A DNA stretch of 64,000 bases from Streptomyces kronopolitis (GTDB lineage Bacteria > Actinomycetota > Actinomycetes > Streptomycetales > Streptomycetaceae), in assembly GCF_014646275.1 (NCBI RefSeq), contig NZ_BMND01000020.1, positions 62,001 through 126,000 of the forward strand, written 5' to 3'. The first letter of the stretch is position 1. Each line of letters opens with the position of its first letter. The notes below the pieces were generated by a model. It was not told where the DNA came from, searched no databases, and worked only from the letters and a program-made list of their open reading frames with translations. Both the position numbers and the translations under genes were made by a program. Below are positions 43,214-49,973 of this stretch, one piece after another.

Positions 43214-43237
43214 ACGGAAATGGTTTCCATTTTCAAT
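43214..43237. promoter_or_regulatory. Probable Zur box
   Basis: The AT-rich imperfect palindrome GGAAATGGTTTCCATTTTCA at 43216-43235 resembles the Zur operator TGAAAATGATTTTCA. It lies in the 73-base space between rpmG (minus) and rpmB (plus), where Zur would repress both alternative ribosomal operons when zinc is sufficient. Confidence 0.82.
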
Positions 43238-43275
43238 AGGCTCTCACCAGGGGCTCCGACCGAAAGGACCGCACC

Positions 43276-43512
43276 TTGTCCGCCCACTGCCAGCTGACCG
43301 GCCGCGCGCCGGGCTTCGGGAACGCCGTCTCCCACTCCCACCGCCGCACCCCGCGCCGCTTCGACCCCAACATCCAGCGCAAGCGCTACTGGCTGCCGAG
43401 CGAGGGCCGCCACATCCGGCTCACCCTGAGCGCCAGGGGCCTCAAGACCGTCGACGTCATCGGGATCGAGGCGGCCGTCGCCCGCATCCGCGCCCGGGGG
43501 GAGAAGGTCTGA
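43276..43512 (+). CDS. rpmB: 50S ribosomal protein L28, alternative copy
   Basis: 78 residues from a TTG at 43276. L28 pattern: CQLTGRAPGFGNAVSHSHRR, then FDPNIQRKRYWLPSEGRHIRLT and SARGLKTVDVIGIEAAV. The zinc-binding cysteine set of the C+ form is not complete: only one Cys, near the start, remains. The TGA overlaps the rpsN start (TGATG). It is the first gene of the plus-strand arm of the Zur-type divergon. Confidence 0.93.
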   Translation: MSAHCQLTGRAPGFGNAVSHSHRRTPRRFDPNIQRKRYWLPSEGRHIRLTLSARGLKTVDVIGIEAAVARIRARGEKV

Positions 43513-43817
43513 TGGCCAAGCAGAGCAAGATCGCGAAGGACGCGCGGCGCCGCGCGACCGTGGCGCGCTACGCGGCCCGCCGCGCCGCCCTCAAGGCCGT
43601 GCTCCGCAGTCCGCACACCCCCGAGGAGGAGCGCACCGCCGCCCTCCGCGAGCTGTCCCGCCAGCCGCGGGACGCCAGCCCCACCCGGGTGCGCAACCGC
43701 GACGCCGTGGACGGCCGCCCGCGCGGCTATTTCCGGGCCTTCGGCCTGTCCCGGGTACGGCTGCGCGAGCAGGCGCACGCGGGCCACCTGCCGGGCGTCC
43801 GCAAGTCCAGCTGGTAG
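43512..43817 (+). CDS. rpsN: 30S ribosomal protein S14, zinc-independent copy
   Basis: 101 residues from ATG at 43512. The long bacterial S14 form without cysteines: MAKQSKIAKDARRRATVARY at the start, RNRDAVDGRPRGYFRAFGLSR, then LREQAHAGHLPGVRKSSW at the C-terminus. The short C+ form has a CxxC-x12-CxxC zinc finger, which is absent. It is translationally coupled to rpmB. The gene would supply S14 when zinc is scarce. Confidence 0.95.
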   Translation: MAKQSKIAKDARRRATVARYAARRAALKAVLRSPHTPEEERTAALRELSRQPRDASPTRVRNRDAVDGRPRGYFRAFGLSRVRLREQAHAGHLPGVRKSSW

Positions 43818-43930
43818 CCGCGGCCGGCCGCCCGGTGCCGGGGGCGACACCCCTGCACCGGGCGGCCGGATCGTTCGGGTAATACTGGACAGAACGTCTC
43901 CCCCGGACCCCGACGAAAGCGAGCGCGCCG

Positions 43931-44128
43931 ATGCTCCGCAACGCCTTCGAGCCCTGGCACCTGATCCTGATCCTCGCGGTGCTCGTGCTGCTCTTCGGCT
44001 CCCAGAAGCTCCCCGACATGGCACGCGGGCTCGGCCGCTCGATGCGCATCCTGAAGTCCGAGGCCAAGGCCCTCAAGGACGACGCCCCCGCCGAGGCGCC
44101 CCGCCAGGGGTCCGCGGGCGGTCACTGA
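43931..44128 (+). CDS. tatA: Twin-arginine translocase TatA-family protein
   Basis: 65 residues from ATG at 43931. One hydrophobic N-terminal helix (about 9-23) is followed by the conserved hinge and amphipathic helix FGSQKLPDMARGLG, then a polar tail. The glycine before the hinge and K-L-P-D-x-x-R are typical for TatA. It forms the pore-like oligomer for folded protein export. The known Streptomyces genomes carry this small paralogue directly after the zinc-free ribosomal genes; whether it is in that operon (113-base gap) is uncertain. Confidence 0.92.
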   Translation: MLRNAFEPWHLILILAVLVLLFGSQKLPDMARGLGRSMRILKSEAKALKDDAPAEAPRQGSAGGH

Positions 44129-44149
44129 CGACCGGCCGGGCGGCCGCCC

Positions 44150-44995
44150 TCAGTGGTCGCCGCCCTCGTCGATCAGCCGCCGCACCTCGCGGTCGATCAG
44201 CCCCAGCCGGGCCTCGGCGACCAGCGGCACCGCCCGGCGCTGGCGCCGCGCCTCGGCGAGATCGATCTCGATGGTGACCAGCGCGGGCTCCCACTTGGGC
44301 GCCTGCGCCACCACCGCGCCCCGCGGGTCGACCACCCGCGAGCCGCCCCAGAACGCCGCGCCGTGCTCATTGCCCACCCGGTTGACGAAGACCACCCAGC
44401 ACTGGAGCATCTTCGCCGTATAGGACAGCAGGGTGTCCCAGTACAGGCCGGTGTCCATCGCCTCCGGATCCAGGCTCGCCGCGCTGTTGGTCGGCACGAA
44501 CAGCACCTCGGCGCCGTCCTGCACCGCCAGCCACGGCAGCGCCGGCTGCCAGGCGTCATTGCACACCAGCGTCGCGCCCCGGCCGCCGCTCCTGGACTTC
44601 GTCAGGTCGTAGGCGCGCAGCGACTGCCCCGGGCTGACGTGCTTGCGCTCCTCCCAGGCCAGGTAGTTGGGGAGATACAGCTTGCGGTGGGCGTGCAGCA
44701 GCGCGCCGTCCGCGTAGTGGCCCGCCGTGTTGTAGGCCCGCAGACCGGTGTGCTCGTGGAAGCCGACCAGCACATCGGGGCCGAGGGTGCTGAGCTCCAG
44801 CAGGCGGGGATCGTTCGCCTCGATGGAGGCGTCGCGCGGCAGCACGCCCAAGTGGTAGCCGTGCAGGCTCAGTTCGGGGAAGACCACGAGATCCGCGCCC
44901 TGCGCCGCCGACTGCTCGATCTGCGCACGGGCGGTATCGAGGTTCGCCTCCACGTCACCGAGCACGCAGTCCGTCTGCGCCAGCGCAATGAGCAT
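44150..44995 (-). CDS. Carbon-nitrogen hydrolase (nitrilase superfamily)
   Basis: 281 residues from ATG at 44995. The catalytic triad is visible: Glu in VVFPELSLHGYHL (about 40), Lys in AHRKLYLPNYL (about 106), Cys in TLVCNDAWQPALPWL (about 145). A second Glu before Lys may complete the tetrad. The fold covers the whole length. The motif layout fits amidohydrolases near the N-carbamoylputrescine or aliphatic amidase branches, but the substrate is open. It is convergent with tatA. Confidence 0.9.
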   Translation of the reverse strand: MLIALAQTDCVLGDVEANLDTARAQIEQSAAQGADLVVFPELSLHGYHLGVLPRDASIEANDPRLLELSTLGPDVLVGFHEHTGLRAYNTAGHYADGALLHAHRKLYLPNYLAWEERKHVSPGQSLRAYDLTKSRSGGRGATLVCNDAWQPALPWLAVQDGAEVLFVPTNSAASLDPEAMDTGLYWDTLLSYTAKMLQCWVVFVNRVGNEHGAAFWGGSRVVDPRGAVVAQAPKWEPALVTIEIDLAEARRQRRAVPLVAEARLGLIDREVRRLIDEGGDH

Positions 44996-45155
44996 GTCCC
45001 CACCTCATCGAACGATGGCTTTTGCGGCCTTCGTCCTTATTTTGCCAGAGGCGGCCGGACGCGGCACGGCTCGGCCGGGGCGCCCGGCCCGGACGGCCGG
45101 GGCCGGGGCTCCGACGAACGCGCCCCGGCGCCCGGCCCCGGCTCCCGGCCCGCCC

Positions 45156-45737
45156 TCACCCGCGGCGCGGCCGGGTCCTGCGCAGCAGCAGCATCCCGCC
45201 CGCCAGCAGGCCGCCGCCCGCCGCGGCGAACGCCGCCAGCTCGGGCCCGCCCGTGGACGCCAGCAGCGGGGTGTCCGCCGCCTCCCGGGCCCGCGGCACG
45301 GCGCCGGTCTGCGCCTCCCGTGCGGGGTGCGCGGCGGGCCCGGGGACCCGCGCCTGCGGCGCCGCGGCGGGGCGCTCGGGTCGTTCCGCACCCGTGCGCG
45401 ACGCCTGCTCGGCGCGCTGCTCCGGGGCCGTCCAGTGCACCCCCGGAGCCTCCATCGTCTGCGGCGCCCGCCCGGCGAGCGGTGGCCGCACTCCCTGCGC
45501 ACCGTTCCCGCACGAATTGCCCATCGCCGGGTTGAGCGCCGCGCCCGCGTCCACCGAATTGCCGCACGCGTTGACCGGGGTGTCCACGGTCAGCTGGACG
45601 CTGTTCCCGGACAGCACCCCGGGAGAGTTCGCGGTGCCCCCGCCGGCGCCGGCATCCGCGTACGCCGTGCCGCAGCTCGCGCCCAGCACGCCGGACGCGG
45701 CCACCACGAACATGCACGCCTTCAGGCCCTGTCGCAT
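45156..45737 (-). CDS. Long chaplin with sortase signal but a single chaplin domain
   Basis: 193 residues from ATG at 45737, with AGGAAGG upstream. A signal peptide (1-26, cleaved near TAYADAG) is followed by one chaplin domain (about 27-78: NSPGVLSGNSVQLTVDTP, then the Cys pair VNACGNSVD and GNSCGN). Then comes a long Pro/Ala/Arg-rich linker and a class E sortase signal: LASTG, a hydrophobic helix (about 165-185) and the tail RRTRPRRG. Chaplins coat aerial hyphae; long ones are covalently anchored to the wall by SrtE. Known long chaplins ChpA-C have two chaplin domains, so one domain is unusual. Confidence 0.88.
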   Translation of the reverse strand: MRQGLKACMFVVAASGVLGASCGTAYADAGAGGGTANSPGVLSGNSVQLTVDTPVNACGNSVDAGAALNPAMGNSCGNGAQGVRPPLAGRAPQTMEAPGVHWTAPEQRAEQASRTGAERPERPAAAPQARVPGPAAHPAREAQTGAVPRAREAADTPLLASTGGPELAAFAAAGGGLLAGGMLLLRRTRPRRG

Positions 45738-45865
45738 CTCTCGTCCTTCCTCAGCAGTCTTGGCGCCCGGCCCCGCCGCTCGCCCGACCGGGCGGCCGGC
45801 GGCGAAGACGCGGCGCCGGCCGCCCGGGCCCACGCGAGCGCCGGGACGGCCGGAGCCGTCGGCCC

Positions 45866-46261
45866 TCAGCGGTTGGCGACACCGTTGCCGGACAGCACCG
45901 CGATGTCGTCCACGATGTGCGACAGCGCCTCGTCGTTCTTGACCTGCGACGACCCCGAGGTGCACTGCTGGTTCTGCGGCGAGGACAGCACGTTGATGTC
46001 CTGCAGGATGAGCGCGGAGGCCGCGGCGAGGTTGGCCTTCGGCCCGGCCAGGCAGAGGTTGTTCAACGACCCCTGGACGAGACCGAGTTGGGTGCTCAGC
46101 CGGCCGGCGGTGGTGGAGTTCCCGTACACCGAGGCGGTGCCGTTGCCGTTGACCGTGCTGGTGCCGTGGTCGTCGCCGATCGCCATGGCCTGCGGAGCGG
46201 CCATAGCGGAGATCCCGATCAGCGACGCCGCCACAGCCGCGCCCGCCATCATCTTCTTCAT
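45866..46261 (-). CDS. Rodlin protein 1
   Basis: 131 residues from ATG at 46261, with GAAGGG eight bases upstream. Signal peptide 1-28 (SLIGISAMAAPQAMA). The mature part carries the rodlin pattern: GDDHGTSTVNGNG, VYGNSTT, LGLVQGSLNNLCLAGPKANL, then SSPQNQQCTSGS and LSHIVDDIAVLSGNG. Two cysteines may pair. Rodlins form the rodlet layer with chaplins on spores. It is the most diverged of the three rodlins in this block (SSQVKNDEAL instead of NSTQAKGDEPL). Confidence 0.95.
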   Translation of the reverse strand: MKKMMAGAAVAASLIGISAMAAPQAMAIGDDHGTSTVNGNGTASVYGNSTTAGRLSTQLGLVQGSLNNLCLAGPKANLAAASALILQDINVLSSPQNQQCTSGSSQVKNDEALSHIVDDIAVLSGNGVANR

Positions 46262-46494
46262 CACGCAAACCCTTCAGGAGACGAAACTCCCGACACGGGA
46301 GCCCTGTTTGAACAACCCGCATTTCACCCGCGAGTTATGCGCAGTCACCCGAACAGCCCGCGTTTTCCCGGCACCTGAAACATTGCCCGGGGTTTCCCGG
46401 TCCATCGCACGCACAGCGGTACGGAAACGGCGGTACGACAAAGGGCCCGCAGCGCCATTCGACGCTTCGCGGGCCCGGCTTTCCTCCGTGGCCG

Positions 46495-46545
46495 GCATGC
46501 CAATGCCCCGGCAACCCCATCAATCTTGCAGGGGCATTGGCATGC
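46495..46545. repeat. 15-bp inverted repeat between rodlin genes
   Basis: GCATGCCAATGCCCC (46495-46509) and its exact complement (46531-46545) with a 21-base spacer. The long spacer makes it less likely to be only a terminator; a protein-binding or recombination site is possible. Confidence 0.85.
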
Positions 46546-46680
46546 TTCCCTCCACACAACCTGCCCAACGAGCCGCCCCGCCGGGCCTCAGTCACGAGCG
46601 AATAACAATTCACCACCCCGGCGTTCCGCTTCTCCCGCACCGCGCACACGGGATGCCGCACCGCCGCCCGGACAGCAGAA

Positions 46681-46723
46681 AACCCGGGACGCCCAGAAGA
46701 AGGAGGACTGGGCGTCCCGGGTT
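46681..46723 (-). terminator. Terminator after rodlin 2
   Basis: A perfect 16-bp stem (46681-46696 with 46708-46723) and 11-base loop, 13 bases past the rodlin 2 stop. Confidence 0.88.
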
Positions 46724-46735
46724 TCCCTCAGCGGC

Positions 46736-47137
46736 TCAGCGGTTGCCGGCGCCGTTCGCGGAGAGCAGCGCGATGTCGTCCAGAATGTGCGACAGCGGCT
46801 CGTCACCCTTCGCCTGGGTCGAGTTCTCGGTGCACTGCTGGTTCTGCGGCGAGGACAGGATGTTGAGGTCCTGAACCGTCGCGAGACCCGAGGCACCGGC
46901 CAGGTTCAGCTTCGGCAGGGCGACACACGGCTTGTTGAGCGAGCCCTGGACCAGACCGATCTGCGGGCTCATGTAGCCGAAGGTGGTCGAGTTTCCGAAA
47001 GCCTGCTTGGCACCGTTGCCGTTGACGGTGGAGGTGCCGTGGTCGTTGCCGGTGGCCATGGCCTGCGGGGCGACAGCGGCGGCGACACCGACGATGGACA
47101 CAGCGGCCGCTGCGGTCGCCAGAACCTTCTTGATCAT
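46736..47137 (-). CDS. Rodlin protein 2
   Basis: 133 residues from ATG at 47137, with GAAGGA five bases upstream. Signal peptide 1-28 ending AVAPQAMA. Mature pattern GNDHGTSTVNGNGAKQAFG, IGLVQGSLNKPCVALPKLNL, SSPQNQQCTENSTQAKGDEP and LSHILDDIALLSANG. It is very close to rodlin 3 at 48633, which suggests recent duplication. A strong terminator follows, so it is transcribed alone. Confidence 0.95.
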   Translation of the reverse strand: MIKKVLATAAAAVSIVGVAAAVAPQAMATGNDHGTSTVNGNGAKQAFGNSTTFGYMSPQIGLVQGSLNKPCVALPKLNLAGASGLATVQDLNILSSPQNQQCTENSTQAKGDEPLSHILDDIALLSANGAGNR

Positions 47138-47470
47138 CTTGATCCTTCGTGTTTCGGGATGCCTTTGAGCCGGGCCATCTGACCAACTCGAAAGGCCGAG
47201 TTCGGTTGTGCTCATTCACTCAAATGAGCCTGCGCCCTGATCCGTATTGCCGATTGGCTCCACAGCCTTGACCGGGGCGCGAAATGTGGAATATCCGAGG
47301 GCGCTGCCGTGCATCGAAAGCTGAGAGATGCAGCGGCTGTACACAATATCGGCTTCGTTTCCTCGAAGCGGTGCACCACCCGCGGGACGGCGAAGTTTTC
47401 GCGGCATCTTCCGATGTCGTCCGCCGGTTGTCGTGCCCGCCGGCCGCAACTGACGCCGCGCGCCGGGGAA

Positions 47471-47761
47471 TTACTTGCCGAGCGGCAGACCACCGAGCAG
47501 CGGAACGTTCTTGGCCGCCCCCGTCACGCCACCGAGCAGCTTCTTGGGAGAGGTCGACTTGACCTTCTTCTGGGTGGCCTTGACCGCCTTGACCAACGGG
47601 GCGATCTGGTGGCCGTCCAGCTGCTTGGTGGTCAGCGCGTCCGTCAGCCCGCCGTTGAGGCTCATGCTCGGGCTGGCGGGCTGGGCGGCGAAAGCGGGAG
47701 CGGCCACGCCCAGCGCCATCACGGAACCGGCAACAACTGCGGCAGACTTCGCGTACTTCAC
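47471..47761 (-). CDS. Small secreted protein with chaplin-like signal peptide
   Basis: 96 residues from GTG at 47761. The signal peptide KYAKSAAVVAGSVMALGVAA-PAFA (2-25) is nearly the same as that of the short chaplin at 48033, but the mature 71 residues share nothing with chaplins or rodlins: there is no cysteine, and there is a basic amphipathic core VKAVKATQKKVKSTSPKKLL and a glycine-leucine-rich end VPLLGGLPLGK. It lies among coat-protein genes on the same strand, so a surface or hyphal-development role is plausible. I do not recognise the family. Confidence 0.75.
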   Translation of the reverse strand: MKYAKSAAVVAGSVMALGVAAPAFAAQPASPSMSLNGGLTDALTTKQLDGHQIAPLVKAVKATQKKVKSTSPKKLLGGVTGAAKNVPLLGGLPLGK

Positions 47762-48032
47762 TTTCAATTGTCCCTTCTCGGGCGGTGCTTGAAGGTCCCG
47801 CGGCACCAGTGCCGCGTGAGCATTCACTTCACTGCTCGGATCACCGCATTCACCTTCACTAACGAGTGCTGTCTCCCGGAGAAACTCTGAAGTTCCGCCT
47901 TCTTGGCGACGCCACCCGAAAGGTTCGGCATCCTGCTTTTCACGCTGCCCGGAGAGGGAAAGCCGACCGGCCCCGATACGCAGGGGACCGCGCACCGGGA
48001 CCGGTTCAGGAAACGACTCAAACGCCTTCGCG

Positions 48033-48266
48033 TCAGTGGTTCAGGCAGGTGTTGCCGAACGCCGGGTTCAGCAGCGCAACGATGTTGACGGTGTTGCCGC
48101 AGAGGTTGACCGGGATGTGCACCGGAACCTGGATGGCGTTGCCGGAGAGCACACCGGGGGAGTTCTTGGCGCCACCCGCGGCGCCCGCGTCGGCGAACGC
48201 CGGCGCGGCCGAGCCCAGCGCCATGATCGTTCCAGCGGTGATTGCGGCGACCTTTGCGTACTTCAC
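48033..48266 (-). CDS. Short chaplin
   Basis: 77 residues from GTG at 48266, with AAGGAAGGG six bases upstream. Signal peptide 1-25 (ending APAFA); the mature peptide is a single chaplin domain: AKNSPGVLSGNAIQVPVHIP, VNLCGNTVNIVALLNPAFGN, then TCLNH. Two cysteines form the usual disulfide. Short chaplins assemble into amyloid fibrils that lower surface tension and let hyphae grow into air. The His-terminal end and lack of a sorting signal are like ChpD-H. Confidence 0.96.
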   Translation of the reverse strand: MKYAKVAAITAGTIMALGSAAPAFADAGAAGGAKNSPGVLSGNAIQVPVHIPVNLCGNTVNIVALLNPAFGNTCLNH

Positions 48267-48632
48267 TTTCAGCCCTTCCTTGCAGCGGGTCCGTAGCGAA
48301 CACGACCGTCGTGTCGCACGGGCGGTGTTCTGCTCGCCCGTAACCGCGCTGCCAATATTGGTAACGATTGCTCCTCGCCGACGAAACTCTTCCCGGGAAG
48401 TTTTCTGAGGAATCGCCCGAACGATGCACAAGCATTTCGGGGGATTGCCACCGCGCATACGACGCGGAAAAAACACCGGGAGTCCGGACGGACGAGGTAC
48501 CCACCGAATACGGATTCCTACCGAAAGGGGGGGTCGTGAATCTTCGGCCCTGCGCTTCGCGAGGGGGTGCCGCAGGCCCGGGCCGCTCAGAGGAGGAGAG
48601 CCGGCGGCCCGGGCCTGCGGCCGATGGCCGGC
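48267..48632. other. Intergenic region between short chaplin and rodlin 3
   Basis: About 365 bases holding the chaplin promoter region and the terminator of rodlin 3 (48569-48621). Nothing else is recognised. Confidence 0.6.
48569..48621 (-). terminator. Terminator after rodlin 3
   Basis: A perfect 18-bp stem (48569-48586 with 48604-48621) and 17-base loop, 11 bases beyond the rodlin 3 stop. Confidence 0.86.
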
Positions 48633-49034
48633 TCAGCGGTTGCCGACACCGTTGGCGGAGAGCACCGCGAGGTCGTCCACGATGTGCGACAGCGGCTCGT
48701 CGCCCTTCGCCTGGGTCGAGTTCTCGGTGCACTGCTGGTTCTGCGGCGACGACAGCAGGTTGACGTCCTGCGCGATCGCACCCACGGCCGCGGCGGCGAG
48801 GTTCACCTTGGGCAGGGCGAGGCACAGCTTGTTCAGCGAGCCCTGGACGAGCTCCAGCTGCGGGCTCATCCGCCCCATGGTGGTGGAGTTGCCGAACGCT
48901 TCAACGGCGCCGTTGCCGTTGACCGTGGAGGTGCCGTTGTCGTTGCCAACAGCCATCGCCTGGGGGGCGACGGCCGCCGAAATGCCAACCATGGACGCGG
49001 CTACAGCCGTCGTGGCCAGGACCTTCTTGATCAC
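48633..49034 (-). CDS. Rodlin protein 3
   Basis: 133 residues from GTG at 49034, with GAAGGG six bases upstream. Signal peptide 1-28 (SMVGISAAVAPQAMA). Mature pattern GNDNGTSTVNGNGAVEAFG, LELVQGSLNKLCLALPKVNL, SSPQNQQCTENSTQAKGDEP and LSHIVDDLAVLSANG. It is nearly colinear with rodlin 2, with differences mostly in the signal peptide and middle. A terminator follows directly. Confidence 0.96.
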   Translation of the reverse strand: MIKKVLATTAVAASMVGISAAVAPQAMAVGNDNGTSTVNGNGAVEAFGNSTTMGRMSPQLELVQGSLNKLCLALPKVNLAAAAVGAIAQDVNLLSSPQNQQCTENSTQAKGDEPLSHIVDDLAVLSANGVGNR

Positions 49035-49192
49035 GATTTACCCTTCTGGAAGCGGAGTGCCCGTATGTGGAGCGACCTGGTCAACTCGCTTCTGAGGATG
49101 CGGTTTCGCCGATTCACCCGAATGCCACGAAACCATGGACATATATCATTGCCATCGGTGGCACCGCATGCTGCAAGCCTTTTGGGCATACG

Positions 49193-49223
49193 AAAGGCCG
49201 GTACGGAATGCGTACCGGCCTTT
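49193..49223 (-). terminator. Terminator after the ChpD-like chaplin
   Basis: AAAGGCCGGTAC (49193-49204) pairs with 49212-49223 around a 7-base loop; U-rich on both sides. It lies 55 bases past the chaplin stop. Confidence 0.85.
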
Positions 49224-49277
49224 GCCGCCGAGAGGCCCCGCCCGGGCGTGGGCCGGGCCTCAAGCGCCGTATGGTGA

Positions 49278-49520
49278 TCAGAGGTTGACGCAGGTGTTGC
49301 CGGCGGCCGGGTTCAGCAGTCCGACGACGTTGATGGTGTTGCCGCAGACGTTGAGCGGCAGGTCGACCGGGACCTGGATGAGGTTTCCGGAGACGACGCC
49401 GGGAGAGTTCTGGGTGACGCCCGCGGCGCCGGCACCGTAGGCGCTGGCCACGCCGGCCCCGCTCACAACGGCAATGCCCGCGGCGGCGGACAGGACAGCG
49501 GCCTTGGAGACAAACTTCAC
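49278..49520 (-). CDS. Short chaplin
   Basis: 80 residues from GTG at 49520, favoured over GTG 49535 because AAGAGG sits six bases ahead of it. Signal peptide about 1-27 (IAVVSGAGVASA); single chaplin domain: VTQNSPGVVSGNLIQVPVDL, PLNVCGNTINVVGLLNPAAG, NTCVNL. The two cysteines are conserved. Differences in the first mature residues set it apart from the chaplin at 48033. It is the first gene of the minus-strand coat-protein group. Confidence 0.95.
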   Translation of the reverse strand: MKFVSKAAVLSAAAGIAVVSGAGVASAYGAGAAGVTQNSPGVVSGNLIQVPVDLPLNVCGNTINVVGLLNPAAGNTCVNL

Positions 49521-49973
49521 GGTGAACCTCTTCACTGAGCAGCAAGCAGATTTCGGTGATGCGCCGCATAGAGCGACAAGCTGCTCAACGCATCAACAAG
49601 GGGAAAGTGGCGCTTCATACGGGTGAATGCGGGAAATCCGGGCCGGTGGAATTCGGCGCCCTTCGATTTTTCCCTGCGATGGCAGCTCTCGCCAATTGCC
49701 CCTCTTGATACGGGAGTTGGGGTGCCGCTCGGGCAGCTGAAGTGGCGGGCGCAGGGGGGCTGTCCCGAGGACTGCCTCGGCCTGCTCCCGGCGGCGCTGT
49801 CCGGCCCGTTCCCGGGGCCGTCGTCCGCGCCGGTCAGGGGCCTCACCAGAGACGGGACCGGAGCCGGAGCCGGTGCCGGAGTCGATGCCGGTGCCGGAGC
49901 CGGAGCCGGTGCCAGCGCTGGTGCCGGATTCGGTGCCGGGCCGTTGTCAGACCCCGGTGCGAGACTCAGGAGC
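49521..49973. other. Divergent region between chaplin and polymerase gene with hexamer repeats
   Basis: About 450 bases. It should hold the chaplin promoter. At about 49856-49945 there is a degenerate microsatellite of GAGCCG/GTGCCG units. A long open frame runs through it upstream of the polymerase gene, but its codons before the ATG at 49974 encode a Gly-Ala repeat without features of a protein. Confidence 0.6.
49856..49945. repeat. Hexanucleotide repeat tract
   Basis: About fourteen imperfect copies of a G(A/T)GCCG hexamer in a row, upstream of the polymerase start. If translated they would give a Gly-Ala/Val repeat. Confidence 0.75.

Larger units (their letters stand above)
46262..46735. 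other. Rodlin 1-rodlin 2 intergenic region with inverted repeats
   Basis: No gene is supported. It contains a hairpin at 46443-46476 (8-bp stem with U-rich minus-strand tail), a perfect 15-bp inverted repeat at 46495-46545 and a terminator at 46681-46723. The rodlin 1 promoter must lie in the first 200 bases. Confidence 0.7.

Noticed and set aside
46262..49223. CRISPR-like array from the regular hairpins between coat-protein genes
   Set aside because: The hairpins differ in sequence and each sits just after a gene stop, so they are terminators.
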